The notes below the pieces were generated by a model that had not been told where the DNA came from, did not search any database, and saw only the letters and a program-made list of their open reading frames with translations. 64,000 nt of DNA. It comes from Streptomyces dioscori. Its GTDB lineage: Bacteria; Actinomycetota; Actinomycetes; Streptomycetales; Streptomycetaceae. The stretch covers positions 378,537 to 442,536 of the forward strand of contig NZ_KZ679044.1 in NCBI RefSeq assembly GCF_003024195.1, given 5' to 3'. This document shows positions 50,436-60,258 of this stretch, piece after piece. A program made the translations under genes and the position numbers. How positions within the stretch are numbered: position 1 is the first letter of the stretch; each line of letters opens with the position of its first letter.

Positions 50436-53276
50436 TTGTCCCCGACCAGCGAGACCGCACACGGCGGCCGCCGACTCGTCATCGTCGAGTCGCCTGCCAA
50501 GGCGAAGACGATCAAGGGCTATCTCGGCCCCGGATACGTCGTCGAAGCGAGTGTCGGGCACATCCGCGACCTCCCCAACGGCGCCGCGGAGGTGCCCGAG
50601 AAGTACACCGGCGAGGTGCGTCGGCTCGGTGTGGACGTCGAGAACGACTTCCAGCCGATCTACGTGGTCAACGCTGACAAAAGGGCGCAGGTCAAGAAGC
50701 TCAAGGACCTGCTGAAGGATTCCGACGAGCTCTTCCTCGCAACCGATGAGGACCGCGAGGGCGAGGCCATCGCGTGGCACCTTCTTGAGGTCCTGAAGCC
50801 CAAGGTCCCCGTCCACCGGATGGTCTTCCACGAGATCACCAAGGACGCGATCCGCAGCGCCGTCGCCAACCCGCGCGAGCTCAACCAGCGCATGGTCGAT
50901 GCCCAGGAGACCCGCCGTATCCTCGACCGCCTCTACGGCTACGAGGTCTCGCCGGTCCTGTGGAAGAAGGTCATGCCACGGCTGTCGGCTGGCCGCGTCC
51001 AGTCGGTCGCGACCCGACTCGTCGTCGAGCGGGAGCGCGAGCGCATCGCCTTCCGCTCCGCCGAGTACTGGGACCTGACCGGCACCTTCGGCACCGGCCG
51101 CGCCGGTGACCGCAGCGACCCGTCGAACCTGGTCGCCCGGCTGACCGCGGTCGACGGCAAGCGTGTCGCCCAGGGCCGCGACTTCGACTCGCTCGGGCAG
51201 ATCAAGGGCGCGAACACCCTCCACCTGGACGAGGCCGACGCCCGCGCGCTGGCCGCCGCCCTGGAGAGCACCGACTTCGCCGTCCGGTCCGTCGAGTCGA
51301 AGCCGTACCGACGCTCGCCGTACGCACCGTTCCGTACGACCACGCTCCAGCAGGAGGCGAGCCGCAAGCTCGGCTTCGGCGCGAAGTCCACGATGCAGGT
51401 GGCGCAGAAGCTGTACGAGAACGGCTTCATCACCTACATGCGTACGGACTCCACGACCCTCTCGGACACCGCGATCACCGCGGCCCGCGCTCAGGTCACG
51501 CAGCTGTACGGCGCCAGCTACCTGCCGGACAAGCCGCGTACGTACGCCGGGAAGGTGAAGAACGCGCAGGAGGCGCACGAGGCGATCCGTCCCTCGGGCG
51601 ACCGCTTCCGCACCCCGGCCGAGACGGGTCTGACCGGCGACCAGTTCCGGCTGTACGAGCTGATCTGGAAGCGCACCGTCGCCTCCCAGATGAAGGACGC
51701 GGTCGGCAACTCCGTCACCGTCAAGATCGCGGGCAGGGCCTCCGACGGCCGGGACGCCGAGTTCAGCGCGTCCGGCAAGACGATCACCTTCCACGGCTTC
51801 CTGAAGGCGTACGTCGAGGGCGCGGACGACCCGAACGCCGAGCTGGACGACCGTGAGCGCCGCCTCCCGCAGGTCGAGGAGGGCGACCCGCTGTCCGCCG
51901 AGGAGATCTCGGTCGACGGCCACGCGACCAAGCCCCCGGCCCGTTACACCGAGGCCAGCCTGGTCAAGGAGCTCGAAGAGCGGGAGATCGGCCGCCCGTC
52001 GACGTACGCGTCGATCATCGGCACGATCCTCGACCGCGGCTACGTATTCAAGAAGGGGACGGCCCTGGTGCCCTCCTTCCTGTCCTTCGCCGTGGTCAAC
52101 CTCCTGGAGAAGCACTTCGGGCGGCTCGTCGACTACGACTTCACGGCCAAGATGGAGGACGACCTCGACCGCATCGCGCGGGGCGAGGCCCAGTCCGTCC
52201 CGTGGCTCAGGCGCTTCTACTTCGGCGAGGGCGAGGCGACCGGCGCCGCGGAGGCCGGCAACGGCGACGGCGACCACCTGGGCGGCCTCAAGGAGCTCGT
52301 CACCGACCTCGGTGCCATCGACGCCCGCGAGGTCTCCTCGTTCCCCGTGATGGGCGGCGACATCATGCTGCGCGTCGGCCGCTACGGCCCGTACGTGGAG
52401 CGTGGCGAGAAGGACTCCGAGAACCACCAGCGTGCCGACGTGCCCGAGGACCTGGCACCCGACGAGCTGACCGTCGAGCTCGCCGAGGAACTGCTCGCCA
52501 AGCCGAGCGGCGACTTCGAGCTGGGCGCCGACCCCGAGTCGGGCCACCAGATCATCGCCCGTGACGGCCGCTACGGCCCGTACGTCACCGAGGTGCTGCC
52601 CGAGGGCACCCCGAAGACCGGCAAGAACGCCGTGAAGCCGCGTACGGCCTCGCTCTTCAAGTCGATGTCCCTGGACACCGTGACGCTAGCGGACGCGCTC
52701 AAGCTGATGTCGCTGCCCCGCGTCGTCGGTACGGACGCCGAGGGCGTGGAGATCACCGCGCAGAACGGCCGCTACGGCCCGTACCTGAAGAAGGGCACCG
52801 ACTCCCGCTCCCTCACGAGCGAGGACCAGCTCTTCACGATCACGCTCGACGAGGCCCTCGCGATCTACGCGCAGCCCAAGCAGCGGGGCCGCGCCGCCGC
52901 CAAGCCGCCGCTGAAGGAACTGGGCGCCGACCCGGTCAGCGGGCAGCCCGTCGTCGTCAAGGACGGACGCTTCGGCGCGTACGTCACCGACGGCGAGACC
53001 AACGCGACCCTGCGGTCCGACGACAGTGTCGAGGCGATCACTCCGGAGCGGGGCTTCGAACTCCTCGCGGAGAAGCGCGCCAAGGGGCCGGCGAAGAAGA
53101 CGGCCAAGAAGGCGGCGAAGAAGGCCCCCGCCAAGAAGGCGCCCGCGAAGAAAACAGCGGCAAAGAAGACGGCTGCTACGAAAACGGCGGCAAAGAAGAC
53201 CACCGCTACGAAGAAGACGGCCGCAAAGAAGACCACAGCGAAGGCCACGGCCGCCAAGGCGACCGCCGAGGACTGA
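50436..53276 (+). CDS. topA: DNA topoisomerase I
   Basis: The 946-residue type IA topoisomerase relaxes negative supercoils. It has the TOPRIM domain starting LVIVESPAKAKTI, the acidic DEDREGEA motif, and catalytic Tyr334 in FITYMRTDS. Zinc fingers are absent; four RYGPYV/RFGAYV-type repeats take their place. The last 65 or so residues are an AKK-rich basic tail, known in Streptomyces TopA to bind DNA and raise processivity. It starts at TTG 50436 with GGAGAG upstream. It is followed by a strong terminator. Confidence 0.97.
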   Translation: MSPTSETAHGGRRLVIVESPAKAKTIKGYLGPGYVVEASVGHIRDLPNGAAEVPEKYTGEVRRLGVDVENDFQPIYVVNADKRAQVKKLKDLLKDSDELFLATDEDREGEAIAWHLLEVLKPKVPVHRMVFHEITKDAIRSAVANPRELNQRMVDAQETRRILDRLYGYEVSPVLWKKVMPRLSAGRVQSVATRLVVERERERIAFRSAEYWDLTGTFGTGRAGDRSDPSNLVARLTAVDGKRVAQGRDFDSLGQIKGANTLHLDEADARALAAALESTDFAVRSVESKPYRRSPYAPFRTTTLQQEASRKLGFGAKSTMQVAQKLYENGFITYMRTDSTTLSDTAITAARAQVTQLYGASYLPDKPRTYAGKVKNAQEAHEAIRPSGDRFRTPAETGLTGDQFRLYELIWKRTVASQMKDAVGNSVTVKIAGRASDGRDAEFSASGKTITFHGFLKAYVEGADDPNAELDDRERRLPQVEEGDPLSAEEISVDGHATKPPARYTEASLVKELEEREIGRPSTYASIIGTILDRGYVFKKGTALVPSFLSFAVVNLLEKHFGRLVDYDFTAKMEDDLDRIARGEAQSVPWLRRFYFGEGEATGAAEAGNGDGDHLGGLKELVTDLGAIDAREVSSFPVMGGDIMLRVGRYGPYVERGEKDSENHQRADVPEDLAPDELTVELAEELLAKPSGDFELGADPESGHQIIARDGRYGPYVTEVLPEGTPKTGKNAVKPRTASLFKSMSLDTVTLADALKLMSLPRVVGTDAEGVEITAQNGRYGPYLKKGTDSRSLTSEDQLFTITLDEALAIYAQPKQRGRAAAKPPLKELGADPVSGQPVVVKDGRFGAYVTDGETNATLRSDDSVEAITPERGFELLAEKRAKGPAKKTAKKAAKKAPAKKAPAKKTAAKKTAATKTAAKKTTATKKTAAKKTTAKATAAKATAED

Positions 53277-53318
53277 GCTGTTCTTCACAGAGGATCAACT
53301 GACCTCCGGTACCCGCAA

Positions 53319-53355
53319 CGAACGCCCCGACACCACTTGGTGTCGAGGGCGTTCG
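53319..53355 (+). terminator. Terminator after topA
   Basis: A stem of 17 pairs with one bulged A (CGAACGCCCCGACACCA with its complement) and a 2-nt loop starts 43 bases after the topA stop. Confidence 0.85.
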
Positions 53356-53406
53356 CATGTTCGGGGCCCTCTTCGGGGACCGGGTGCGTCCGGATAGGCT
53401 GGCAGG

Positions 53407-56400
53407 ATGACGCGAGCCGAGCAGCCAACGGCCCACACTTCGGCCCCCGACGACTCCCTGGTCGCAGACTCACGGGAGCGAGCCGTCCGGGCGCTGCTGC
53501 GTGTACCGCAACTGAGGCGGCTGTGGAGCGCCCAGCTGGTGAGCGGCGTCGGTGACGCCCTCGCCCTGCTGGTGCTGGTCCTGCTCGCCCTGCAGGCGGC
53601 GGTGTCCGACGGCTCCTTCGGAGGCGGCTACCGCGGAGTGGCCCTCGCCGTGTCGGCGGTCTTCGGCGCACGCATCCTCGCGACGCTCCTCTTCGGAGCG
53701 GTGCTGCTGGGCCCGCTCACCTCGCTCACCGCCCAGGACGGTCCGCTCGACCGCCGCTGGACCATGGTCGGCGCGGACGGCGTACGGGCCGTACTGCTGA
53801 TCATCGCCCCCCTGTGGATCGACTGGACCCCCGAGAACGCGCTGGCCGTGCTCCTCGTGACGGCGTTCGTCATCGGGGTCGCCGAGCGCTTCTGGACGGT
53901 GTGCCGCGAGAGCGCGGCGCCCGCGCTGCTGCCCGCGCCCCCGCTGGAGGGCGCGACGGTACGACCGCTGCCCGACCACATGGACGCCCTGCGGCGCCTC
54001 GCCCTGCGTACGGGATTCGTCGCCGCGCCTCTCGCGGCGGCGGTGCTCGTCGTCGCCGGGCTCCTCAACAACCTGCTGGGCGCCGGACTCGCGTGGTTCG
54101 ACCAGCACCAGGCGGCGCTCGCCTCGTACGTCTCGGCGGGCCTGTTCGCCGCGTCCCTGTCGGTGCTCACCTTCCTCGAACTGCCCGACGTGCGCACCCC
54201 GCGCGCGCGGTCGCCGCTGGAGGGACTGCGCCGCCCCAGGACGGGTTCGGGCATCGACAAGGGCCGCACCGGGGCCATCCCGCTGCTGGTGCTCGCCTGC
54301 GCGGCCGTCGCCGGAGCCGTCGCGGCGGCCGTCGCCGTGGCCGTGCTGCACGCCAAGGACCTGGGCGGCGGCCCGGTGACCTTCGGACTGCTGGTGCTCG
54401 CGGTGACCGGCGGGGTCGTGGTCGGCATCCGTACGGCGCCCAAGCTGCTGCCGTCCCTGTCGCGCCGGCGGCTGCTCGCCCTGGCGATCGCCTTCACCGG
54501 CATCGCGCTGCTCGCCACCGGACTCGTCCCCGACGTCACCACCGTGCTCCTGATCGTCGGCCTCGCCGGCATCGGCGCGGGCATCGCCGCCAACACCGGC
54601 CACGCCCTGCTCGACCAGGAGGCCGAGGACTACCGCCGCGCGCGGACGACGGAACACCTGCACGCGGTCGTACGGGTCTTCGTGGCCGTCGGCGTCCTGG
54701 TGGCGCCGCTCGTGGCGGCGGCCATCGGTCCGCACCGCCTGGAGAACGGCAAGTTCGTCTTCGCGCACGGCGGCGCCGCCTTCACCCTGATGCTGGTCGG
54801 CGCGCTGCTCCTGCCGGTCGCCGCACTGGTTCTCGCCAAGGCCGACGACCGCTCCGGAGTACCCCTTCGGCACGACCTGCGGGACGCGCTGCGCGGCGGG
54901 GACGACCCGGTGCAGGCGCCCACCGACGCCGGGTTCTTCATCGCCCTGGAGGGCGGCGACGGGGCCGGCAAGTCCACCCAGGCCGAGGCCCTCGCGGAGT
55001 GGATCCGCGCCAAGGGACACGAGGTCGTGGTGACGCGCGAGCCCGGCGCCACCCCCGTCGGCAAGCGGCTGCGGTCGATCCTCCTCGACGTGTCGTCGGC
55101 CGGCCTCTCGCACCGCGCGGAGGCTCTGCTGTACGCGGCCGACCGCGCCGAGCACGTGGACACCGTGGTGCGGCCCGCGCTGGAACGCGGCGCGGTCGTG
55201 GTCTCGGACCGGTACATCGACTCCTCGGTGGCCTACCAGGGAGCGGGGCGCGATCTGTCCCCCACCGAGGTCTCCCGCATCAACCGCTGGGCCACGGACG
55301 GGCTCGTACCGCATCTGACGGTCCTGCTGGATGTGGCGCCGGAGACCGCGCGCGAGAGGTTCACCGAGGCGCCGGACCGGCTGGAGTCGGAGCCCGCCGA
55401 GTTCCACGCGCGCGTGCGGTCCGGTTTCCTGACGCTGGCCGCCGCCGACCCCGGCCGCTACCTGGTCGTCGACGCCGGGCAGGAGCCCGAGTCCGTCACG
55501 ACCGTGATCCGGCACCGGCTCGACGTGGTGCTGCCCCTCTCCGAGGCCGAGATCAAGGCCAAGGAGGAGGCACGCAAGGCCGCCGAGGAAGAGGCGCGCC
55601 GCAAGGCGGAGGAAGAGGCCGCCCGCAAGGCCGAGGAGGAGCGGCTGGAGCGCGAGCGCCAGGAACAGCTCGCCCGGCTGCGCGCCGAGGAGGAAGAGCG
55701 CAAGCGGCTCGAACTGGAAGAGGCGCAGCGGCGCGAGGCCGAGCGGCAGGCCGAGGAGGCCCGGCAGCGCGCCGAGGCCGCACGCGTGCGTGCCGAGCAG
55801 GAGAAGGCACGGCAGCTCGCCGAGGAGAAGGCCCGCGCGGCCGAGGAGGAGCGCCGGCGCAAGCAGGCCGAGGAGGAGGCGCGGCTGCGGGCCGAGGCCG
55901 AGGAGCGGCGCCTGGAGAAGCAGCGGAAGGCCGAGGAGGCGCTCGTCCGGGCCGAGGAGGCACGGCGGGCGGCCGAGGCGGCTGCCGCTGTGGCGGCGGC
56001 CAATACCGCTTCCGCGGCTGCGGCGGCTTCGGCGCGGGCTGCTGCCGCGTCGTCCCCGTCCGGGGGAGCCGCGTCTGTGACCTCCGCGCCTGTGAGCTCC
56101 GCGCCTTCCGGAGGGGCTGGGTCCGGTCAGGCGGCCGGTGGTTCGGGCAGCGTGAGCCCTGACACCGGGGACTCGGGCAGCGCGAGGCCCGACAACGGGG
56201 GCCCCGACAACGAGGGCCCTGACAACGAGAGCACCGTGCAGACGCCCATGGTGACGCCGACGAACGCTTCCGGCGGGCCGGTCGACGAGACGGCCGTGCT
56301 GCCTCCGGTGCCGCCGCAGGACGCCCGGCCGGCTGCTGGTTCGCGGGCCGGTTCGGTCGGTGGTCCGGGCGCCGGTTCGGTGGGTGGCTCGGCCGGTGAC

Positions 56401-56772
56401 GAGACGGCTGTGCTGCCGCAGGTGCCGCAGCCCCCGCAGGGCGCCGCCGACGAGACCGCGGTGCTGCCGCCGGTCCGTCCGGAGCCCGCCGCGGACGAGA
56501 CGGCGGTCCTTCCCCCGGTACGGGACGAGCGTGGCCGTGGGCCCGAGGACCGGGTGCCTCCCGGGTACGGGACCGGAGCCGGGACCGGGGCCTCCGACGG
56601 TGGTACTCGTGAGTTGCCCCAGGTCGACGCCCAGGGCAGGCCCCGGCGGCGCCCCCGTTCGGACTGGGCGGAGGAGACCCCGCTGGACGATCTGCCGACG
56701 CTGGCCGACGAGTTGCTGGGCCCGCGGGACGACGACGAGCGGGACGAGGGGAACGGTCGCCGGCGGCGCTGA
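53407..56772 (+). CDS. tmk: MFS-like membrane domain fused to thymidylate kinase
   Basis: This is a 1121-residue fusion. Residues about 20-490 form a 10-12-helix major-facilitator-like domain. Residues about 510-710 are dTMP kinase, with P-loop GGDGAGKST at 516-524, the DR(Y) motif at 601, and LDVAPETA. Residues 713-858 are an uninterrupted Glu/Arg/Ala coiled coil, and the rest is a disordered Ala/Ser/Gly/Pro tail with four DETAVLP repeats at 960, 998, 1015 and 1030. The kinase makes dTDP for DNA synthesis; here it would be tethered to the membrane. It precedes holB, a replisome gene. The start lacks a strong ribosome site. Confidence 0.93.
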   Translation: MTRAEQPTAHTSAPDDSLVADSRERAVRALLRVPQLRRLWSAQLVSGVGDALALLVLVLLALQAAVSDGSFGGGYRGVALAVSAVFGARILATLLFGAVLLGPLTSLTAQDGPLDRRWTMVGADGVRAVLLIIAPLWIDWTPENALAVLLVTAFVIGVAERFWTVCRESAAPALLPAPPLEGATVRPLPDHMDALRRLALRTGFVAAPLAAAVLVVAGLLNNLLGAGLAWFDQHQAALASYVSAGLFAASLSVLTFLELPDVRTPRARSPLEGLRRPRTGSGIDKGRTGAIPLLVLACAAVAGAVAAAVAVAVLHAKDLGGGPVTFGLLVLAVTGGVVVGIRTAPKLLPSLSRRRLLALAIAFTGIALLATGLVPDVTTVLLIVGLAGIGAGIAANTGHALLDQEAEDYRRARTTEHLHAVVRVFVAVGVLVAPLVAAAIGPHRLENGKFVFAHGGAAFTLMLVGALLLPVAALVLAKADDRSGVPLRHDLRDALRGGDDPVQAPTDAGFFIALEGGDGAGKSTQAEALAEWIRAKGHEVVVTREPGATPVGKRLRSILLDVSSAGLSHRAEALLYAADRAEHVDTVVRPALERGAVVVSDRYIDSSVAYQGAGRDLSPTEVSRINRWATDGLVPHLTVLLDVAPETARERFTEAPDRLESEPAEFHARVRSGFLTLAAADPGRYLVVDAGQEPESVTTVIRHRLDVVLPLSEAEIKAKEEARKAAEEEARRKAEEEAARKAEEERLERERQEQLARLRAEEEERKRLELEEAQRREAERQAEEARQRAEAARVRAEQEKARQLAEEKARAAEEERRRKQAEEEARLRAEAEERRLEKQRKAEEALVRAEEARRAAEAAAAVAAANTASAAAAASARAAAASSPSGGAASVTSAPVSSAPSGGAGSGQAAGGSGSVSPDTGDSGSARPDNGGPDNEGPDNESTVQTPMVTPTNASGGPVDETAVLPPVPPQDARPAAGSRAGSVGGPGAGSVGGSAGDETAVLPQVPQPPQGAADETAVLPPVRPEPAADETAVLPPVRDERGRGPEDRVPPGYGTGAGTGASDGGTRELPQVDAQGRPRRRPRSDWAEETPLDDLPTLADELLGPRDDDERDEGNGRRRR

Positions 56773-56935
56773 CGGCAGCGCGGGCGGGGCGTAAGAGGGG
56801 GCGTCGGCAGAGGCGGCAGCGGCGTCGGCAGGGCGCCGGCGGTGGGGCCGGGCCGGCGTCCGGGCCCCGTTGTCAGTGCCCTCCCGCACAATGGGACGCA
56901 GCAGGCACACGTGCGAGAAAAGGCGCGACTGCGGG

Positions 56936-56964
56936 TGTGGCTGTGGCTGTGGCTGTGGCTGTGG
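56936..56964. repeat. CTGTGG microsatellite upstream of holB
   Basis: Four perfect CTGTGG units (56941-56964), preceded by a GTGTGG variant, lie 66 bases before the holB start and are in frame with it (Ala-Val repeats if translated). Copy number may vary by slippage. Confidence 0.8.
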
Positions 56965-57029
56965 CGATGACAGTGCTCGCACCGGCGGCTGCGCCGGCGA
57001 CGGCAGGTTCGACGAAAGGGCGGCGCCCC

Positions 57030-58235
57030 ATGACGGTATGGGACGACCTGGTGGGCCAGGAGAAGGTGAGCGGCCAGCTTGAGGCCGCCGCGCGGGACGC
57101 CGACGCCCTCGTCACCGCGGTCGCCGCCGACACCCCGTTGCCCGAGGCCTCGAAGATGACGCACGCGTGGCTCTTCACGGGGCCGCCGGGTTCGGGCCGC
57201 TCCACCACGGCACGTGCCTTCGCGGCTGCCCTGCAGTGCACCAGCCCCGACCGCGCCCTCGGCGGGATCCCCGGCTGCGGATTCTGCGACGGCTGTCACA
57301 CGAGCCTGATCGGTACGCACGCGGACGTGCAGATCATCCGCACCGACCTCCTCTCCATCGGTGTGAAGGAGACGCGCGACCTGGTCCGCCGCGCCCAGCT
57401 GTCCCCGGCGGTCGGCCGTTGGCAGGTCATCGTCATGGAGGACGCCGACCGTCTCACCGAGGGCGCGGGCAACGTACTGCTGAAGGCCGTCGAGGAGCCC
57501 GCCCCGCGTACGGTCTGGCTCCTGTGCGCGCCCTCCCTGGAGGACGTGCTGCCCACGATCCGCTCCCGGTGCCGCCACCTCACGCTCCGGACGCCCTCGG
57601 TGGCCGCGGTCGCCGACGTCCTCGTACGCCGCGACGGCATCGAGCCGGACATCGCCGCCGCCGTGGCCCGCGCCACCCAGGGCCACATCGGGCGGGCCCG
57701 GCGCCTCGCCACGGACGAGCGGGCCCGCGCACGCCGGGCCGCCGTCCTGAAGCTGCCGCTGCGCGTCGACGACGTGGGCGCCTGCCTGAAAGCGGCCCAG
57801 GAGCTGATCGACGCGGCCTCCGAGGACGCCAAACAGGTCGCCGAGGAGACCGACGTCAAGGAGACCGAGGACATGAAGGCGGCCCTCGGCGCCGGACAGG
57901 GCGGCCGTATGCCACGTGGCACCGCGGGGGTGATGAAGGAGCTGGAGGACAAGCAGAAGCGCCGCAAGACGCGTACGCAGCGCGACAGCCTGGACCTGGC
58001 CCTGATCGACCTCACGGCTTTCTACCGCGACGTGCTCGCCCTGCAGTTCGGCACGGATCTCGCCCTCGCCAACACGGAGATGCAGGACGCGCTGGACCGG
58101 CTGGCCCGGGGGTCGTCACCCGAGGCCACCCTGCGCCGCATAGAGGCGATCGCCGCCTGCCGCGAGGCCCTGGACCGGAACGTGGCTCCGCTGCTGGCGG
58201 TGGAGGCCATGACGATGGCACTGCGGGCGGGGTGA
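57030..58235 (+). CDS. holB: DNA polymerase III delta-prime subunit
   Basis: The 401-residue AAA+ clamp-loader subunit starts MTVWDDLVGQEKV. The P-loop reads GPPGSGRST, with Arg in place of Lys, as usual for the non-hydrolysing delta-prime subunit. A zinc site lies in CGFCDGC with a preceding Cys, then the DEAD-like segment MEDADRLTEGAGNVLLK and the SRC motif RSRCRHL. A charged insert (about 275-315) precedes the collar domain. ATG 57030 was chosen as the family start; an in-frame extension contains a CTGTGG microsatellite and is probably untranslated. Confidence 0.93.
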   Translation: MTVWDDLVGQEKVSGQLEAAARDADALVTAVAADTPLPEASKMTHAWLFTGPPGSGRSTTARAFAAALQCTSPDRALGGIPGCGFCDGCHTSLIGTHADVQIIRTDLLSIGVKETRDLVRRAQLSPAVGRWQVIVMEDADRLTEGAGNVLLKAVEEPAPRTVWLLCAPSLEDVLPTIRSRCRHLTLRTPSVAAVADVLVRRDGIEPDIAAAVARATQGHIGRARRLATDERARARRAAVLKLPLRVDDVGACLKAAQELIDAASEDAKQVAEETDVKETEDMKAALGAGQGGRMPRGTAGVMKELEDKQKRRKTRTQRDSLDLALIDLTAFYRDVLALQFGTDLALANTEMQDALDRLARGSSPEATLRRIEAIAACREALDRNVAPLLAVEAMTMALRAG

Positions 58236-58254
58236 CGCGGGCCCGGACGGCGGC

Positions 58255-58320
58255 CTGACTCCGGGGGGCCGCCGCGGTGGGCTGACCCCGGGGGCCGCCG
58301 CGGTGGGCTGACCCCGGGGA
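58255..58320. repeat. 26-27-base tandem repeat after holB
   Basis: Two nearly identical units beginning CTGAC (58255-58281 and 58282-58307) and a partial third lie just beyond the holB stop. No function is apparent. Confidence 0.75.
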
Positions 58321-58457
58321 CCGACCCGGCGGGTCGACGAACGGGGACCGGCGCGGCGGGGTGGCGCAGATCGAACGGGGCGTTGACGGTGTCACTCGTA
58401 CGAGGCATGCGGGCAACTCTGAGCGATCAAGGCATCGCACAGGGTTACGCTCGGTCG

Positions 58458-60077
58458 ATGTATACCAGGCGCCGGCCCGAGTCGTCCCGGGCCCACCGTT
58501 CCTTCCGCTCCTTGCCCTCCTACCGTGCCTACGGCACCCTGTTCGCCGTCGCCGGACTCCTCGCCTCCGCCTGCTCCGCGGGGAGTTCGACGACCGCCGC
58601 GAGCCCGGCCGGTTCGGTGGCGCTGCACGCGCTGCCCGAGGCGACCCCGTCCGCGCTGGCCCCGTACTACGCGCAGCGGCCGAACTGGCGGGACTGCGGT
58701 GTGGCCGGCTTCGAGTGCGGCACGCTGAAGGCGCCGCTCGACTACGCGGAGCCGGCCAAGGGCGACATCCGGCTGGCCGTGGCCCGCAAGAAGGCCACGG
58801 GGCCGGGCAAGCGGATCGGCTCGCTGCTGGTCAACCCGGGAGGGCCGGGCGGATCGGCGGTCGACTACCTCCAGTCGTACGCGGGGATCGGTTACCCGGC
58901 GAAGGTGCGCGCCCGCTACGACATGGTGGCGGTGGACCCACGGGGCGTCGCCCGCAGCGAGCCCGTCGAGTGCCTCACGGGCAAGCGGATGGACGCGTAC
59001 ACGCAGACGGACACGACCCCCGACAACGCGCGCGAGACCGCCGAACTGGTCGACGCCTACAAGGAGTTCGCGGCGGCCTGCGGACAGCGCTCGGCGAACC
59101 TGCTGCGCCATGTGTCCACGGTCGAGGCGGCCCGTGACATGGATCTCGTACGGGCCGCGCTGGGCGACGAGAAGCTGACGTACGTGGGTGCCTCGTACGG
59201 CACGTTCCTCGGGGCGACCTACGCGGGCCTGTATCCGGAGCGCGTCGGCCGGCTGGTCCTGGACGGCGCGATGGACCCGTCCCTGCCCGCGCGGCAGCTG
59301 AACCGGGACCAGACGGCAGGCTTCGACACGGCCTTCCGGTCCTTCGCGAAGGACTGCGTGGGGGAGTCCGACTGCCCGCTGGGCGGGAAGGGCACGTCTC
59401 CTGAGCAGGTCGGCAAGAACCTGAAGGCGTTCTTCCAGCAGTTGGACTCCGCTCCCATCGACGCGGGCGACGCGGACGGCCGCAAGCTGGGCGAGGCGCT
59501 GGCCACGACCGGTGTCATCGCCGCGATGTACGACGAGGGGGCCTGGCCGCAACTGCGCGAGGCCCTGACCACGGCCATGAAGGACAAGGACGGCGCGGGC
59601 CTGCTCGTGTTGTCCGACAGCTACTACGAGCGGGAGGCGGACGGTACGTACGCGAACCTGATGTCCGCCAACGCCGCGGTCAACTGCCTGGACCTGCCCG
59701 CCGCCTTCGCCTCCCCCGAGGAGGTCGAGAAGGGCGTCCCCGACTTCGAGAAGGCCTCCCCTGTCTTCGGCAAGGGCCTCGCCTGGGCCTCGCTGAACTG
59801 CGCCTACTGGCCGGTCGAGCCGACCGGTGAGCCGCACCGCATCGAGGCGAAGGGCGCGGCGCCCATCGTCGTCGTCGGCACGGTCCGGGACCCCGCGACG
59901 CCCTACCCCTGGGCGCAGGCCCTCGCCACGCAGCTCTCCTCCGGGGCGCTCCTGACCTACGACGGCGACGGCCACACGGCGTACGGCCGCGGCAGCGCCT
60001 GCATCGACTCCGCGATCAACCAGTACCTGCTCGAAGGCACCCCTCCGCCGAAGGGAAAGCGCTGCTCAGCGACCTGA
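58458..60077 (+). CDS. Secreted alpha/beta hydrolase, TAP-like aminopeptidase (lipoprotein)
   Basis: The 539-residue secreted protein has an N-terminal basic stretch and a hydrophobic signal ending LASAC, a likely lipobox. The alpha/beta hydrolase core has oxyanion motif NPGGPGGS, nucleophile Ser246 in GASYGT, Asp478 in VRDPATPY and His506 in GDGHTAYG. The C-terminal part matches TAP-like domains of Streptomyces tripeptidyl aminopeptidases (SlpD/SlpE type). It probably trims peptides outside the cell. ATG 58458 was preferred to an upstream in-frame start because it gives a proper signal peptide. Confidence 0.9.
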   Translation: MYTRRRPESSRAHRSFRSLPSYRAYGTLFAVAGLLASACSAGSSTTAASPAGSVALHALPEATPSALAPYYAQRPNWRDCGVAGFECGTLKAPLDYAEPAKGDIRLAVARKKATGPGKRIGSLLVNPGGPGGSAVDYLQSYAGIGYPAKVRARYDMVAVDPRGVARSEPVECLTGKRMDAYTQTDTTPDNARETAELVDAYKEFAAACGQRSANLLRHVSTVEAARDMDLVRAALGDEKLTYVGASYGTFLGATYAGLYPERVGRLVLDGAMDPSLPARQLNRDQTAGFDTAFRSFAKDCVGESDCPLGGKGTSPEQVGKNLKAFFQQLDSAPIDAGDADGRKLGEALATTGVIAAMYDEGAWPQLREALTTAMKDKDGAGLLVLSDSYYEREADGTYANLMSANAAVNCLDLPAAFASPEEVEKGVPDFEKASPVFGKGLAWASLNCAYWPVEPTGEPHRIEAKGAAPIVVVGTVRDPATPYPWAQALATQLSSGALLTYDGDGHTAYGRGSACIDSAINQYLLEGTPPPKGKRCSAT

Positions 60078-60090
60078 TCGGCGAGCGGTC

Positions 60091-60124
60091 GGGGGTGCCT
60101 CCGGGGGCGGTACGGAGCACCCCC
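60091..60124 (+). terminator. Terminator after the aminopeptidase gene
   Basis: GGGGGTGCCTCCG pairs with CGGAGCACCCCC with one bulged C and a 9-nt loop, 14 bases after the stop. Confidence 0.8.
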
Positions 60125-60139
60125 GGAAACTGTGTAGAC

Positions 60140-60167
60140 TTGCTGACGTTGCAGATCGCACCATAGT
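60140..60167 (+). promoter_or_regulatory. Candidate promoter of tRNA-Thr
   Basis: TTGCTG at 60140 and CATAGT at 60162 with 16 bases between them fit a housekeeping promoter, ending 11 bases before the tRNA. Confidence 0.35.
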
Positions 60168-60178
60168 TCTGGCAACGC

Positions 60179-60252
60179 GCCGCCTTAGCTCAGATGGCCA
60201 GAGCAACGCACTCGTAATGCGTAGGTCTCGGGTTCGAATCCCGAAGGCGGCT
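60179..60252 (+). tRNA. tRNA-Thr (anticodon CGT)
   Basis: This is a complete 74-nt cloverleaf. The acceptor stem is GCCGCCT/AGGCGGC, the D arm is GCTC...GAGC, the anticodon stem CGCA/TGCG has loop CTCGTAA (anticodon CGT), the T arm is CGGG-TTCGAAT-CCCG, and the discriminator is T. No CCA is encoded. It marks the end of the conserved block; the ATPase-kinase pair lies directly behind it. Confidence 0.96.
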
Positions 60253-60258
60253 CTGTGG

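Noticed and set aside
53470..56982. A 1170-codon minus-strand frame opposite the tmk fusion
   Set aside because: It is low-complexity Arg/Gly/His-rich sequence without any domain. The plus strand encodes a clear membrane domain and thymidylate kinase.
58255..58320. CRISPR-like repeats
   Set aside because: The copies are directly adjacent, with no spacers, and number only two and a half; it is a simple tandem repeat.
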